DNA from: a virus | Reading direction: 5' to 3' (one strand) | Length of the DNA stretch: 64,000 nt | IMG/VR virus record: IMGVR_UViG_3300010370_005113 | Location: 1-64,000 of that record | In this document: positions 32,005-40,652 of the stretch, piece by piece | Layout: every line of letters begins with the position of its first letter | Numbering within the stretch: the stretch's first letter is position 1 | Program-made: the position numbers and the translations under genes | Notes under the pieces: model-generated | Databases searched by the model: none | The model's input: the letters and a program-made list of their open reading frames with translations, nothing else | What the model was told of the DNA's origin: nothing

Positions 32005-33933
32005 ATGGCTATTAAGATTAATAATACCACTGTTATTGATGATAACAGGAATGTACAAAACGTTGGTGTTTTAACAGTAACCACGTCAGCAGTTGTAGGG
32101 TCTGCAGTTACTGTTAATTCTTCTGGTATTAATGTTGCGGGAGTTGTAACTGCAACAAGTTTTGTTGGAGACGGAAGTAATTTAACTGGTATTGCTGCAG
32201 GTGGTGGAGGAAGTTTTAATACAAACATCAGTGCTTCTAGTGGAAGTCCTGTAACCACTTCAATGGCGAATGTTTATGCTGCTCCTGGTCCTACTCCTGT
32301 TTTTCTTGTTTGGGGTACAAATAGTAATGGACAATTAGGACAAAATACTACAACATATCAATCATCACCAGTACAAATTCCAGGAACCACATGGAGTTCT
32401 ATAAGTGGTAGTGGTGATCATTCATTAGCAACCAAAACTGATAATACTTTATGGTCATGGGGTTATAACAATCGAGGTCAATTAGGACAAAATAATAGAA
32501 CACGATATTCATCACCAGTACAAATACCAGGAACCACATGGAGTTCTATAAGTGGTGGACAACAATATTCATTAGCAACCAAGACTGACGGAACACTGTG
32601 GGCATGGGGTAGTAATCAAAATGGACAACTAGGACAAAATACTACAACTGATCGTTCATCACCAGTACAAATACCAGGAACCACCTGGAGTTCTATCAGT
32701 GGTGGTAATAGTTTTTCATTAGCAACGAAAACCGATGGAACCTTATGGTCATGGGGTTTTAATAGTATCGGACAACTAGGACAAAATAATGCAGGCACCG
32801 GTGGCGGTGGTGGAGATACCAACAGTTATTCATCACCAGTTCAAGTTCCAGGAACCACATGGAGTTCTATAAGTGGTGGTAATGGTTATTCTTTAGCAAT
32901 CAAAACTGATAATACTTTATGGATATGGGGTGATAATGGTAATGGGCAATTAGGACAAAATAATAGAATAGATCGCTCATCACCAGTACAAATACCAGGA
33001 ACCACATGGAGTTCTATAAGTGGTGGCGGTAGCCTTTCATTAGCAAAAAAAACCGATGGGACCTTATGGTCATGGGGTCTTGGTACTTCGGGACAATTAG
33101 GAATAAACGTTACAACAAGTCGTTCATCACCAGTTCAAATACCAGGAACCACATGGAGTTCTATCAGTGTTGATGCTGTTTATTCATCAGCAACCAAAAC
33201 TGATGGAACTTTATGGGCATGGGGTCGTAATCAAAATGGACAACTAGGACAAAATAATGCAACATATTATTCATCACCAGTCCAAATACCGGGAGTTACA
33301 TGGAGTTCTCTAGGTACTGGTGCTGATCATTCCTTAGCAGTTAAATCCAACACTGGTATTACAACATCAAATGCAAGATTTATTGTTCACTCAATTCATG
33401 TAACAAATATTGATGGAACCACAAGTGCTGATATCAGTGGTCAAATGTATGGTGAATATTCTATTGCAAATACCATTCCAGTTCCTGCAGGTTCTTCTGT
33501 TGAACTTCTTAAGCAACCTAAGGTTCTCAATCCAGAAGGTGTAATTCAACTTCAAGCAAGTGCAACAAATAGTCTACATGCAACTATCACAGTTGAACAA
33601 AAACTTAATGATACGACTTATGTTGGTGTAGGAACTGATATTACTACAGCAGCAACTTATACTGACCTTTGGACTGCAACAGCAAACTCAATGCTTCAGG
33701 GTATTCTTCTTGCAAATGATGATGGAACTGCAGATGTAAAAGCAAGAGTTGTGTGGACTGATGGAAGTAATAATATTCAAGGATATTATGCTTATGATAT
33801 GACCATTCCTGCTGATGCGACAGTAGAAGTACTTGAACAACCGAAGTATCTTCCAAATGGATATAAGGTTCGTGTTTATGCAAACCAAGCAAACAGATTA
33901 GAAGCTATCTTATCTGCTAGAACCATCGCTTGA
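32005..33933 (+). CDS. RCC1-propeller tail fibre 1 (with C-terminal extension)
   Basis: The 642-residue protein has a short fibre N-terminus (AIKINNTTVIDDNRNVQNVG, SFVGDGSNLTGIA), then seven RCC1-type blades (about residues 101-448) of the form WG-x-N-x-x-GQLGQNN-x-x-x-x-SSPVQIPGTTWSSISGG-x-x-xSLATKTDGTLW. Seven blades would close a beta-propeller. Blade 4 has a Gly-rich insertion (GTGGGGGD). Residues 450-642 form a distinct beta domain (ARFIVHSIHVTNIDGT, VELLKQPKVLNPEG, VRVYANQANRLEAIL) that the other RCC1 fibres here lack. The extension resembles host-contact or virion-attachment modules found alone elsewhere. It is likely a receptor-binding adhesin. Confidence 0.8.
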   Translation: MAIKINNTTVIDDNRNVQNVGVLTVTTSAVVGSAVTVNSSGINVAGVVTATSFVGDGSNLTGIAAGGGGSFNTNISASSGSPVTTSMANVYAAPGPTPVFLVWGTNSNGQLGQNTTTYQSSPVQIPGTTWSSISGSGDHSLATKTDNTLWSWGYNNRGQLGQNNRTRYSSPVQIPGTTWSSISGGQQYSLATKTDGTLWAWGSNQNGQLGQNTTTDRSSPVQIPGTTWSSISGGNSFSLATKTDGTLWSWGFNSIGQLGQNNAGTGGGGGDTNSYSSPVQVPGTTWSSISGGNGYSLAIKTDNTLWIWGDNGNGQLGQNNRIDRSSPVQIPGTTWSSISGGGSLSLAKKTDGTLWSWGLGTSGQLGINVTTSRSSPVQIPGTTWSSISVDAVYSSATKTDGTLWAWGRNQNGQLGQNNATYYSSPVQIPGVTWSSLGTGADHSLAVKSNTGITTSNARFIVHSIHVTNIDGTTSADISGQMYGEYSIANTIPVPAGSSVELLKQPKVLNPEGVIQLQASATNSLHATITVEQKLNDTTYVGVGTDITTAATYTDLWTATANSMLQGILLANDDGTADVKARVVWTDGSNNIQGYYAYDMTIPADATVEVLEQPKYLPNGYKVRVYANQANRLEAILSARTIA

Positions 33934-33945
33934 TAGGAGGATATT

Positions 33946-35055
33946 ATGCCGACAACTAGAAGAGGTGTATGGGATTTACAACAGGTAAGAGACCAATATC
34001 TTGCTGGTGAGTGGGAACAAATTAATCAATTATGGTCCTGGGGTCAAAATAGTTCTGGACAATCAGGACAAAATAATACAACACAATATTCATCACCAGT
34101 ACAAATATCAGGAACTACATGGAGTTCTATAACAGGTAGTATAATACACTCATTAGCAACTAAAACTGATGGAACTCTGTGGGCATGGGGATCTGGGGCA
34201 AATGGAAGAATGGGTCAAAATGATACAGTACAATATTCATCACCAGTACAAATACCAGGAACAAATTGGAACAGAATTAATTCTATTGGAGGGAACAGTA
34301 TAGCAACCAAAACCGATGGAACTTTATGGACATGGGGCGCTAATAACGGAGCACTAGGACAAAATACCACAACATCACAGTCATCACCAGTTCAAGTTCC
34401 AGGAACTACATGGAGTTCAATTGATGCTGGTAACGGTTATTCATTAGCAACCAAAACTGATGGAACTTTATGGGGGTGGGGCCTTAATCAATTTGGAGAG
34501 TTAGGACAAACTAATACAACAAGATATTCATCACCAGTACAAATACCAGGAACTACATGGAGTTTTGTGAGTTCTGGACGAGATAATTCATCAGCAACCA
34601 AAACTGATGGAACTTTATGGTCATGGGGACAAAACGCTTATGGACAACTAGGACAAAATAATACAACACAATATTCATCACCAGTGCAAATTCCAGGAAC
34701 CACATGGAGTTCTATAAGTGCTGGGTATAGACATAATTTAGCAACTAAAACTGATGGAACCTTATGGTCATGGGGGTATAATAATTCTGGTGGATTAGGA
34801 CAAAATAATCTAACATATCGTTCATCTCCAGTACAAATACCAGGAACCACATGGAGTTCTATAAGTGCTGCAGATAGAAATTCATTAGCAACCAAGACTG
34901 ATGGAACCTTATGGTCATGGGGTCGTAATATTGTTGGAGAATTGGGACAAAATAATCTAACATATCGTTCATCTCCGGTACAAATACCAGGAACCACATG
35001 GAGTTTTATTGGTGGTTATAATCATTCATTAGCAATCAAATCTCTCATCAACTAA
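33946..35055 (+). CDS. RCC1-propeller fibre 2 (short N-terminus)
   Basis: The 369-residue protein has a 28-residue N-terminus (PTTRRGVWDLQQVRDQYLAG, EW) and seven RCC1 blades filling the rest. The GVWDLQQV motif recurs as GVWELDDV in the fibre at 35802 and as NTWDLKGH in the one at 40653, so it is a shared attachment peptide rather than chance. AGGAGG lies 7 bases before the ATG. Blade 4 contains a DNA segment also found in the 40653 gene. It probably forms a compact propeller fixed to a larger fibre. Confidence 0.8.
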   Translation: MPTTRRGVWDLQQVRDQYLAGEWEQINQLWSWGQNSSGQSGQNNTTQYSSPVQISGTTWSSITGSIIHSLATKTDGTLWAWGSGANGRMGQNDTVQYSSPVQIPGTNWNRINSIGGNSIATKTDGTLWTWGANNGALGQNTTTSQSSPVQVPGTTWSSIDAGNGYSLATKTDGTLWGWGLNQFGELGQTNTTRYSSPVQIPGTTWSFVSSGRDNSSATKTDGTLWSWGQNAYGQLGQNNTTQYSSPVQIPGTTWSSISAGYRHNLATKTDGTLWSWGYNNSGGLGQNNLTYRSSPVQIPGTTWSSISAADRNSLATKTDGTLWSWGRNIVGELGQNNLTYRSSPVQIPGTTWSFIGGYNHSLAIKSLIN

Positions 35056-35059
35056 AATT

Positions 35060-35067
35060 CATAAATA
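35060..35067 (+). promoter_or_regulatory. T4-type late promoter CATAAATA
   Basis: Located 5 bases after the stop of RCC1 fibre 2 and 22 bases before the next gene. Confidence 0.5.
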
Positions 35068-35089
35068 ACTAAAAGTACACTTCACAGTC

Positions 35090-35797
35090 ATGAAGATATT
35101 CAAGTTTTATAAAGTAGACGGAGAAACGGGAGTTTCAGTCGCAATCAAAAAAGCACCTGCTGGACCTTGTTTACCAAATCTTCCAGGTCTCAATCAAATC
35201 TTTGATTTTAATGGGTTTCTCTATGCAGAAGTAGACGATAGTGCTGTTGCAGAACCTGATAACTATATCTTTGAGATTACTGCAGAAGAGTTTGCTGCTG
35301 ATGTAGAAGCAAAAACCAATCAGATGCTTGCTGATTACAAAGCAGCAGCATATCCAAATGAGAAGGCTCTTCGTGAATTGGTGTTTGGTAAGTATGATGC
35401 AACTGCTTCCATTGCTGGTGTTTATAAGTACAATGAAGCAGTAAAGTTAATCGCTGATGGTACTCCTTCTGTTGATATTACTGCAGAAGCAACAGCAAGA
35501 GGTATTGATGAACTTGAACTTGCAGAGAAGATTGTAGAAAATCACGAAGCATTCCGTTTGAAGGATGCGACAATTGCAGGAATTCGTGGTAAAATGTTAG
35601 ATAGATTGAATGCATATACTTTTGATGCTACTGATGCACTCGGAAGTTATAATGAGCTTGTAACAAGAACAGAAGTCGTTGGACACCGTGAGCCAGGTGC
35701 TAGTGGTGGTCCAGGAGGACAAGAGGAGAACTTAGAAGTCAAAGCATCTTACTATTATCCAGATTTAGCAACACGTTGGGCATACTTAGGTACATGA
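35090..35797 (+). CDS. Conserved-type cyanophage protein between fibre genes, unknown function
   Basis: The 235-residue acidic, Ala-rich protein starts MKIFKFYKVDGETGVSVAIK, with PCLPNLPGLNQIFDF, then a long helical region (EEFAADVEAKTNQMLADYKA, EATARGIDELELAEKIVENH, IAGIRGKMLDRLNAYTFD). It ends in a Gly-rich linker (GASGGPGGQEE). It resembles small fibre-associated proteins that lie next to tail fibres in marine myoviruses; a fibre assembly or adaptor role is possible but not shown. It is flanked by RCC1 fibres on both sides. Confidence 0.65.
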   Translation: MKIFKFYKVDGETGVSVAIKKAPAGPCLPNLPGLNQIFDFNGFLYAEVDDSAVAEPDNYIFEITAEEFAADVEAKTNQMLADYKAAAYPNEKALRELVFGKYDATASIAGVYKYNEAVKLIADGTPSVDITAEATARGIDELELAEKIVENHEAFRLKDATIAGIRGKMLDRLNAYTFDATDALGSYNELVTRTEVVGHREPGASGGPGGQEENLEVKASYYYPDLATRWAYLGT

Positions 35798-35801
35798 TTT
35801 T

Positions 35802-36938
35802 ATGATTACAAGTACTACGAGTGGTGTTTGGGAACTTGATGATGTTTACGCAAAGAGAAATGCGGAAAGGTGGAGACCTGATGGGGTTGGTTTGTTCGCA
35901 TTTGGTAATAATGCTAACGGACAATTAGGACAAAATAGTAGAGTATCACAATCATCACCAGTTCAAATACCAGGAACCACATGGAGTTCTATAAGTAGTG
36001 GTTTTAGTCACTCATTAGCAACTAAAACCGATAACACTTTATGGGCATGTGGGTCTAATAGTAATGGGGGATTAGGACAAAATGCAGTAGCATCACGTTC
36101 ATCACCAGTACAAATACCAGGAACTACATGGGATACGTTAGGTACTGGATATTTGTATTCATTCTCAACAAAGAGTGATGGAACCTTATGGTCATGGGGT
36201 TATAATAGTAGAGGTCAATTAGGACAAAATAATACAATACAATATTCATCACCAGTACAAATACCAGGAACCACCTGGAGTAGAATTGAAGCAGGAGTTT
36301 ATCTTTCTCTTTCCGCTATTGCAAAAAAAACTGATGGAACCTTATGGTCATGGGGTTATAATAATAACAATGAGCTTGGATTAAATGATTCTACCCCACG
36401 TTCATCACCAACCCAAATCCCAGGAACAACGTGGAACAGCATAAACACGGGATATTATCACTCGTTAGCGACCAAGACTGATGGAACCTTATGGTCATGG
36501 GGATATAATAATAAAGGTCAACTTGGACAAAATAATGGAACTGGTTATGGGTCACCCAGACAAATACCAGGAACTAATTGGAGTTCGGTATCTGCCGGTT
36601 ATTATAGTTCATTAGCAACCAAGACGGATGGTACTTTATGGTCATGGGGATATAATAATAGTGGACAACTAGGACAAAATAATATAACACTATATTCATC
36701 ACCAGTTCAAATTCCAGGAACTCAATGGAGCCTTACTATTTTGGAAAGTGGATATAATAATTGTGCAGCAATAAAAAATGATAATACCTTGTGGACATGG
36801 GGATCAAATGGTAATGGACAATTGGGATTAGGTGATGTAGTAAGTCGTTCATCACCAATACAAGTACCGGGAACTACATGGAGTTCTGTGGGTGAAACTG
36901 GTAGCTCTATATTAGCAACAAAAAATATCTATTCATAA
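35802..36938 (+). CDS. RCC1-propeller fibre 3 (short N-terminus)
   Basis: The 378-residue protein has the short N-terminal type (TSTTSGVWELDDVYAKRNAE, RW) and seven RCC1 blades. Blade 1 contains a stretch (GQNSRVSQSSPVQIPG) also present in blade 6 of the 40653 fibre, with nearly identical DNA. Blade 3 and blade 6 look recent (YNSRGQLGQNN, YNNSGQLGQNN), while blades 4 and 7 are diverged. It ends 3 bases before the modification island. Confidence 0.8.
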   Translation: MITSTTSGVWELDDVYAKRNAERWRPDGVGLFAFGNNANGQLGQNSRVSQSSPVQIPGTTWSSISSGFSHSLATKTDNTLWACGSNSNGGLGQNAVASRSSPVQIPGTTWDTLGTGYLYSFSTKSDGTLWSWGYNSRGQLGQNNTIQYSSPVQIPGTTWSRIEAGVYLSLSAIAKKTDGTLWSWGYNNNNELGLNDSTPRSSPTQIPGTTWNSINTGYYHSLATKTDGTLWSWGYNNKGQLGQNNGTGYGSPRQIPGTNWSSVSAGYYSSLATKTDGTLWSWGYNNSGQLGQNNITLYSSPVQIPGTQWSLTILESGYNNCAAIKNDNTLWTWGSNGNGQLGLGDVVSRSSPIQVPGTTWSSVGETGSSILATKNIYS

Positions 36939-36941
36939 ATC

Positions 36942-37520
36942 ATGAACCTCTTTGATTTAATTATTATTCAACCAAATATCATTCCACAAGAACACATAAG
37001 ACAACTCTTTCAACTCACCAGTCAACCAACATCAAATGCAACAGTTGGTTCTGGAGAAGAAAAAATAGAATTAGAAACCAGAAAAACCTTATGGTATCCA
37101 ATACCATTTCCAGTTCTACAAAATCTTAACAATGCAGTGATGTCTTGTTATCATTCATTTATTGAACCAAAATATCACTCAAAAGTTAAAAATATAGAAC
37201 CAACACAATTTCTAGGCTATCCTGTGGGAGGGCACTATATAGAACATAACGATTGTGAGAACTTTGAGAATGGACAATGGGTAAGAATTGCTCCGAGAGA
37301 TATATCAATACTGTTTTATCTCAATGACGATTATACTGGTGGAGAACTTGAATTTACTCAACTTGGTTTGACGATTAAACCAAAAACTGGTATGATGATT
37401 GCATTCCCTTCTTATAAAGAATTTGCTCATAAGGTACATCCAGTCACTTCTGGATTTCGTTATTCACTCGTCTCATGGTTAGAAACAGAACAAAAAGTTT
37501 ATGAAACAATACGAAGATAA
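36942..37520 (+). CDS. Prolyl-4-hydroxylase-type 2OG-Fe(II) oxygenase (island oxygenase 1)
   Basis: The 192-residue protein fits the P4Hc family, which hydroxylates peptidyl proline using 2-oxoglutarate, oxygen and iron. The iron motif is YIEH102-N-D104CENF, followed by the strand RDISILFYLNDDYTGGELEF. The distal part reads FAH163KVHPVTSGFR173YSLVSW, with H as the third iron ligand and R for 2-oxoglutarate. All key residues are present, so activity is likely. It begins the modification island directly after an RCC1 fibre and overlaps the next oxygenase by 20 bases. Each RCC1 blade carries one or more Pro in xPG context, a plausible but unproven substrate. Confidence 0.85.
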   Translation: MNLFDLIIIQPNIIPQEHIRQLFQLTSQPTSNATVGSGEEKIELETRKTLWYPIPFPVLQNLNNAVMSCYHSFIEPKYHSKVKNIEPTQFLGYPVGGHYIEHNDCENFENGQWVRIAPRDISILFYLNDDYTGGELEFTQLGLTIKPKTGMMIAFPSYKEFAHKVHPVTSGFRYSLVSWLETEQKVYETIRR

Positions 37521-38076
37521 AGGATTTCAGGTGGTTCCCCAGTTTGTACCACCATATTTTGCACAATACTTAAGAAACTATTTTGATTTATTAAGAGTAA
37601 ATGACCAAATTCCAAACAAGGGTGATGGTCAAGTTGCAAATTCATTAGGAATTTATGGAAACCCTGCATTTGATATGCTGATGCTCATGTCTCTTCCAAT
37701 GGTAGAAGAGATTGTTGGTAAAAAACTTTTACCGACTTATACTTATGCAAGAATTTATTTTAATAATGCAAATCTTCTTCCCCATGTAGACCGAGAAGAA
37801 TGTGAGCACTCTGTATCTATTTCTTTAGGTGGAGATTATGAAGCACTATGGCCTTTATGGTTTAAGAATGGCGATAAAGACCCCGAATATGCTGCAATGG
37901 GTCCTGGCGATGCAGTGATTTATCAAGGAAATAAGGTTCATCACTGGAGAGATGCCTTTGAAGGAAAGACACAATTTCAAGTTTTCATGCATTATGTGGA
38001 AGCAGAGGGAGAATATAAAGACAAACTCTACGACACACGACCTTATATTGGATTATCTGCTGATACGAAAAAATGA
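37501..38076 (+). CDS. 2OG-Fe(II) oxygenase-like protein (island oxygenase 2)
   Basis: The 191-residue protein begins KQYEDKGFQVVPQFVPPYFA and has the central strand TYTYARIYFNNANLLPH95VD97. After HSVSISLGGD come MGPGDAVIYQGNKVH147HWRDAF and TQFQVFMHYV. The H-x-D pair and the downstream HHWRD match a 2OG-Fe(II) dioxygenase facial triad. The substrate is unknown and could be a peptide side chain or a sugar precursor. It overlaps its neighbours at both ends, which supports a coupled operon. Confidence 0.75.
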   Translation: MKQYEDKGFQVVPQFVPPYFAQYLRNYFDLLRVNDQIPNKGDGQVANSLGIYGNPAFDMLMLMSLPMVEEIVGKKLLPTYTYARIYFNNANLLPHVDREECEHSVSISLGGDYEALWPLWFKNGDKDPEYAAMGPGDAVIYQGNKVHHWRDAFEGKTQFQVFMHYVEAEGEYKDKLYDTRPYIGLSADTKK

Positions 38077-39374
38077 TTGCACAACTCATTATTGAATTAA
38101 GTGAAAAAGGAGAACCAAAAGCAGCAAAAGAACTAGCAATAGCATATCTCAAACACGAAAAAGATGTTGAGATACTGAACTTGCTTGGAAAACTTCATCA
38201 TGACGATAAGGAATTTGATAAAGCACTGGAATGTATGAATGCACTTCCAGAAAATCCTGCTGTAATCATGAATAAAGCAAAGTGTCTTTATTATCTGAAG
38301 AGAGCACCAGAGGCAGAGAAACTTCTTTATTCACTTCCAAAGCAATATCGTGAAGACCCTTTGGTTCAAATTGATATGACCTTGTATAAAACTGCACAAG
38401 GTAAATTTGATGAGAGTAAGAAAATCCTGAAACCACTTGCTGGTTCATATCCACAAGCAGCATTTAATTATGGGTGGTTTCTGTTGGGTGATGGTGAACT
38501 TCAAGAAGGTTACAAATACATTCGTGAAGGTGCAAAGTTAAGAGTATGGGGTCATGAATGGTTACTCAAAGAACGTTATGATATTGATAAAGACCAACGA
38601 TGGAATGGAGAAACCGTAGACATCATTGCATACTATCTTGAAGGTGGTATGGGTGATGAAATGATTTTTGTTCGTTATGCAGAACAATTCCAGAAATATT
38701 GTAAGGAAGTTAAAATCTTCTGTACTGCTTCCATCAAGAAACTTCTAGAAGATTGTGGTTATGAGAACCTTTATCTTCATGAGGATATTGTAAGAACCAA
38801 ATGGAATAAGTTTGTTCCTGCAATGTCTGCTCCTTATTTTCTTGGACTAACTGAACCTTGTGAGAATGTTTCGTTTCCTTACTTAAAGAAGACATCAAAT
38901 CCAGTTCAAGAAATGCAGGATATTGCTGGAGACCAGAAAAAGATAGTCATTCGTTGGAAAGGTAATCCACAGTTTGAACATGACCAGTTTCGTAGTATTC
39001 CAATTGAAAAACTTCTAGGATTAGAGAAGTTTGGTCAGTTATTCTCTATTCAAATTGAAGACAGTGACTTACCAAAGAATGCAAATGTATGGGACTTATC
39101 CCACTTAATTTCTTCGTGGAGTGATACTTATGATATCTTTGCAGAGAGTGATTTGGTGATTACTTCATGTACTGCAACGGCTCACTTAGCAGGAGCAATG
39201 GGAGCAAAGGTAATCGTACTTCCACCATTAGTTCCTTATATTACCTGGGCATCAAATAAGTTTAGTTGGTATCCAGAGAATGTTGTCGTTGTTCAGCAGA
39301 TGGAGTATAATAACTGGGATAAGACGATTGAAAAACTTTATGGAGTAGTTGAGAATGCAATATCAAACTCATGA
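38073..39374 (+). CDS. TPR protein fused to a heptosyltransferase-like (GT9-type) glycosyltransferase
   Basis: The 433-residue protein has an N-terminal helical repeat region (residues about 1-170, TPR-like: KAAKELAIAYLKHEKDVEIL, ALECMNALPENPAVI, KAKCLYYLKRAPEAEKLLYS) and a C-terminal GT-B part. The latter shows GGMGDEMIFVRYAEQF (about 190), WKGNPQFEHDQFRSIP (about 294) and SDLVITSCTATAHLAGAMGA (about 355-370), then VIVLPPLVPYITW. This is the glycosyltransferase family 9 layout used by LPS heptosyltransferases. TPR plus GT-B is also seen in protein glycosyltransferases. An ADP-heptose pathway lies 12 kb downstream, so it may be the heptose user. Confidence 0.8.
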   Translation: MIAQLIIELSEKGEPKAAKELAIAYLKHEKDVEILNLLGKLHHDDKEFDKALECMNALPENPAVIMNKAKCLYYLKRAPEAEKLLYSLPKQYREDPLVQIDMTLYKTAQGKFDESKKILKPLAGSYPQAAFNYGWFLLGDGELQEGYKYIREGAKLRVWGHEWLLKERYDIDKDQRWNGETVDIIAYYLEGGMGDEMIFVRYAEQFQKYCKEVKIFCTASIKKLLEDCGYENLYLHEDIVRTKWNKFVPAMSAPYFLGLTEPCENVSFPYLKKTSNPVQEMQDIAGDQKKIVIRWKGNPQFEHDQFRSIPIEKLLGLEKFGQLFSIQIEDSDLPKNANVWDLSHLISSWSDTYDIFAESDLVITSCTATAHLAGAMGAKVIVLPPLVPYITWASNKFSWYPENVVVVQQMEYNNWDKTIEKLYGVVENAISNS

Positions 39375-39960
39375 GTTATTTCCTACCAGTGTCGTTAGAG
39401 TAAACTGTGATGGTCTCTTTATGGACCAAGACAGACAGATGATGATGCAAAGTGTAGACCAATTAATTGAGATGGGTGCTTATACACAAAATGAACTCAC
39501 TCCAAAGTATCAAACTCATGTAATTTTATTTCAAGATGATGCACCAGAGATTTGGAAACGACTAAGAACTAGTTTCTATGGTGCATGTAAGACTTATCTA
39601 GAAGTCGTTAAAGATTTCACGGGTAATCAAAATGCAATTGAGTTCACTGGTTCTGGTGCATGGTGTTATAAAGGATGGAAGTCACTTAATAAAGTGGAAA
39701 CAAATCCTTGGCATCATCACAACCCATCATTTCTTTCTGGAGTTTATTATCTAAGAGTTCCTGGTGATGGAAACACTGGTGGTACAGAATTTCATGACCC
39801 ACGAACTGCCCCAGCCATTGGAACAAGAAATCAATGTGTCTCACCAATTGAGAACTCATGGGTTATCTTTCCTGGTTGGTTACAACATCGTAGTAACTTT
39901 GTAGACACAGAAGAACCACGCTATGTGATTGCGGCAAATATCTATGCAAAAGTAAGATGA
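39355..39960 (+). CDS. 2OG-Fe(II) oxygenase-like protein (Oxy_5 type; island oxygenase 3)
   Basis: From the ATG at 39355 the protein has 201 residues. It shows HELFPTSVVRVNCDG at the start, a GSGAWCYKGWKSLNKVETNP strand, WHHHNPSFLSGVYYLRVPGD (iron-ligand region), GGTEFHDPRTAP and a C-terminal SWVIFPGWLQHRSNF and RYVIAANIY. This is the order of the putative 2OG-Fe(II) oxygenase family (2OG-FeII_Oxy_5), common in cyanophages. A TTG start at 39349 is possible but the ATG is preferred. It overlaps the GT9 gene by 20 bases. Confidence 0.8.
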   Translation: MQYQTHELFPTSVVRVNCDGLFMDQDRQMMMQSVDQLIEMGAYTQNELTPKYQTHVILFQDDAPEIWKRLRTSFYGACKTYLEVVKDFTGNQNAIEFTGSGAWCYKGWKSLNKVETNPWHHHNPSFLSGVYYLRVPGDGNTGGTEFHDPRTAPAIGTRNQCVSPIENSWVIFPGWLQHRSNFVDTEEPRYVIAANIYAKVR

Positions 39961-40646
39961 AAAGAGCAATTTTAACTTATTATAATGATGAGATTGATAA
40001 GAACCTTTTGATGTATCAGCAACAGGTTCTGGAGAAATTCAATACAACTGCTGATTATTATCCACTGTTCTGTAAGCAAGGAACTGACCAAATCATTCAT
40101 TATCAAGGTCTTGATTATGGAGTAGGTCAGTTGTTTAGTGAACAGTATGATAGTGTTTTGATTTTAGATGTGGATTGTATTCCATTAAACTCTTATGCAC
40201 TTGAATATATCTTTGAGAGAGCAGAGCAAAATGTACTCATTGGAAATGCTCAAAGGTCTGGGCACATTGAGAATGATGAGCATCTTTATATTGGTTCTTC
40301 TTGTTTATGCTTAAGTCGTCAAATCTATGAGGACTTTGGACGAATGACTTTTGCTCCTGACCACATTCAAGCAGATACCTGTGAGTATTATACTTATGAG
40401 GCTGAGAAAAGAGGTGTAGAACTTGAAATTTTTATGCCGAAGAATTATATTCGCCAACCAATTGGATGTGATTGGGACTTAGGAAAAGGAAGACCAAAGT
40501 ATGGTATTGGTACAACCTTTATGAACTCTTTGAGTGTTGAGATGTTCTTTCACTTGTTCTCAAGTCGTGATAGAGTGTATAATACTTACTTCTATGATAA
40601 GTGTGAGGAGGTCCTTCAAATAAATACATCAAAAGGAACAGAGTAA
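39957..40646 (+). CDS. Glycosyltransferase-like protein (GT-A fold)
   Basis: The 229-residue protein has KRAILTYYNDEIDKNLLMYQ at the start, a substrate strand (YDSVLILDVDCIPLN) with the metal-binding D-x-D motif of GT-A enzymes, then IGNAQRSGHIENDEHLYIGS and a FFHLFSSRDRVYNTYF tail. Donor and acceptor are not predictable. The start overlaps the previous gene by four bases (ATGA). A late promoter motif for the RCC1 fibre at 40653 lies inside its last codons. Confidence 0.7.
   Translation: MKRAILTYYNDEIDKNLLMYQQQVLEKFNTTADYYPLFCKQGTDQIIHYQGLDYGVGQLFSEQYDSVLILDVDCIPLNSYALEYIFERAEQNVLIGNAQRSGHIENDEHLYIGSSCLCLSRQIYEDFGRMTFAPDHIQADTCEYYTYEAEKRGVELEIFMPKNYIRQPIGCDWDLGKGRPKYGIGTTFMNSLSVEMFFHLFSSRDRVYNTYFYDKCEEVLQINTSKGTE
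40619..40626 (+). promoter_or_regulatory. T4-type late promoter AATAAATA inside a gene end
   Basis: The box lies within the coding end of the 39957 gene, 26 bases before RCC1 fibre 4. Confidence 0.5.
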
Positions 40647-40652
40647 AGTTCA

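Noticed and set aside
34638-34997. Minus-strand frames within the RCC1 genes (also 57898-58149, 61927-62196, 63345-63614 and others)
   Set aside because: They are antisense shadows of the repeats, with repeated MVPGICTGDE- or MTIKFHQFWL-type sequence and no promoter or ribosome binding site.
36901-36945. CATAAATC before the first oxygenase gene as a late promoter
   Set aside because: The last base of the box differs from NATAAATA and the start codon follows too closely.
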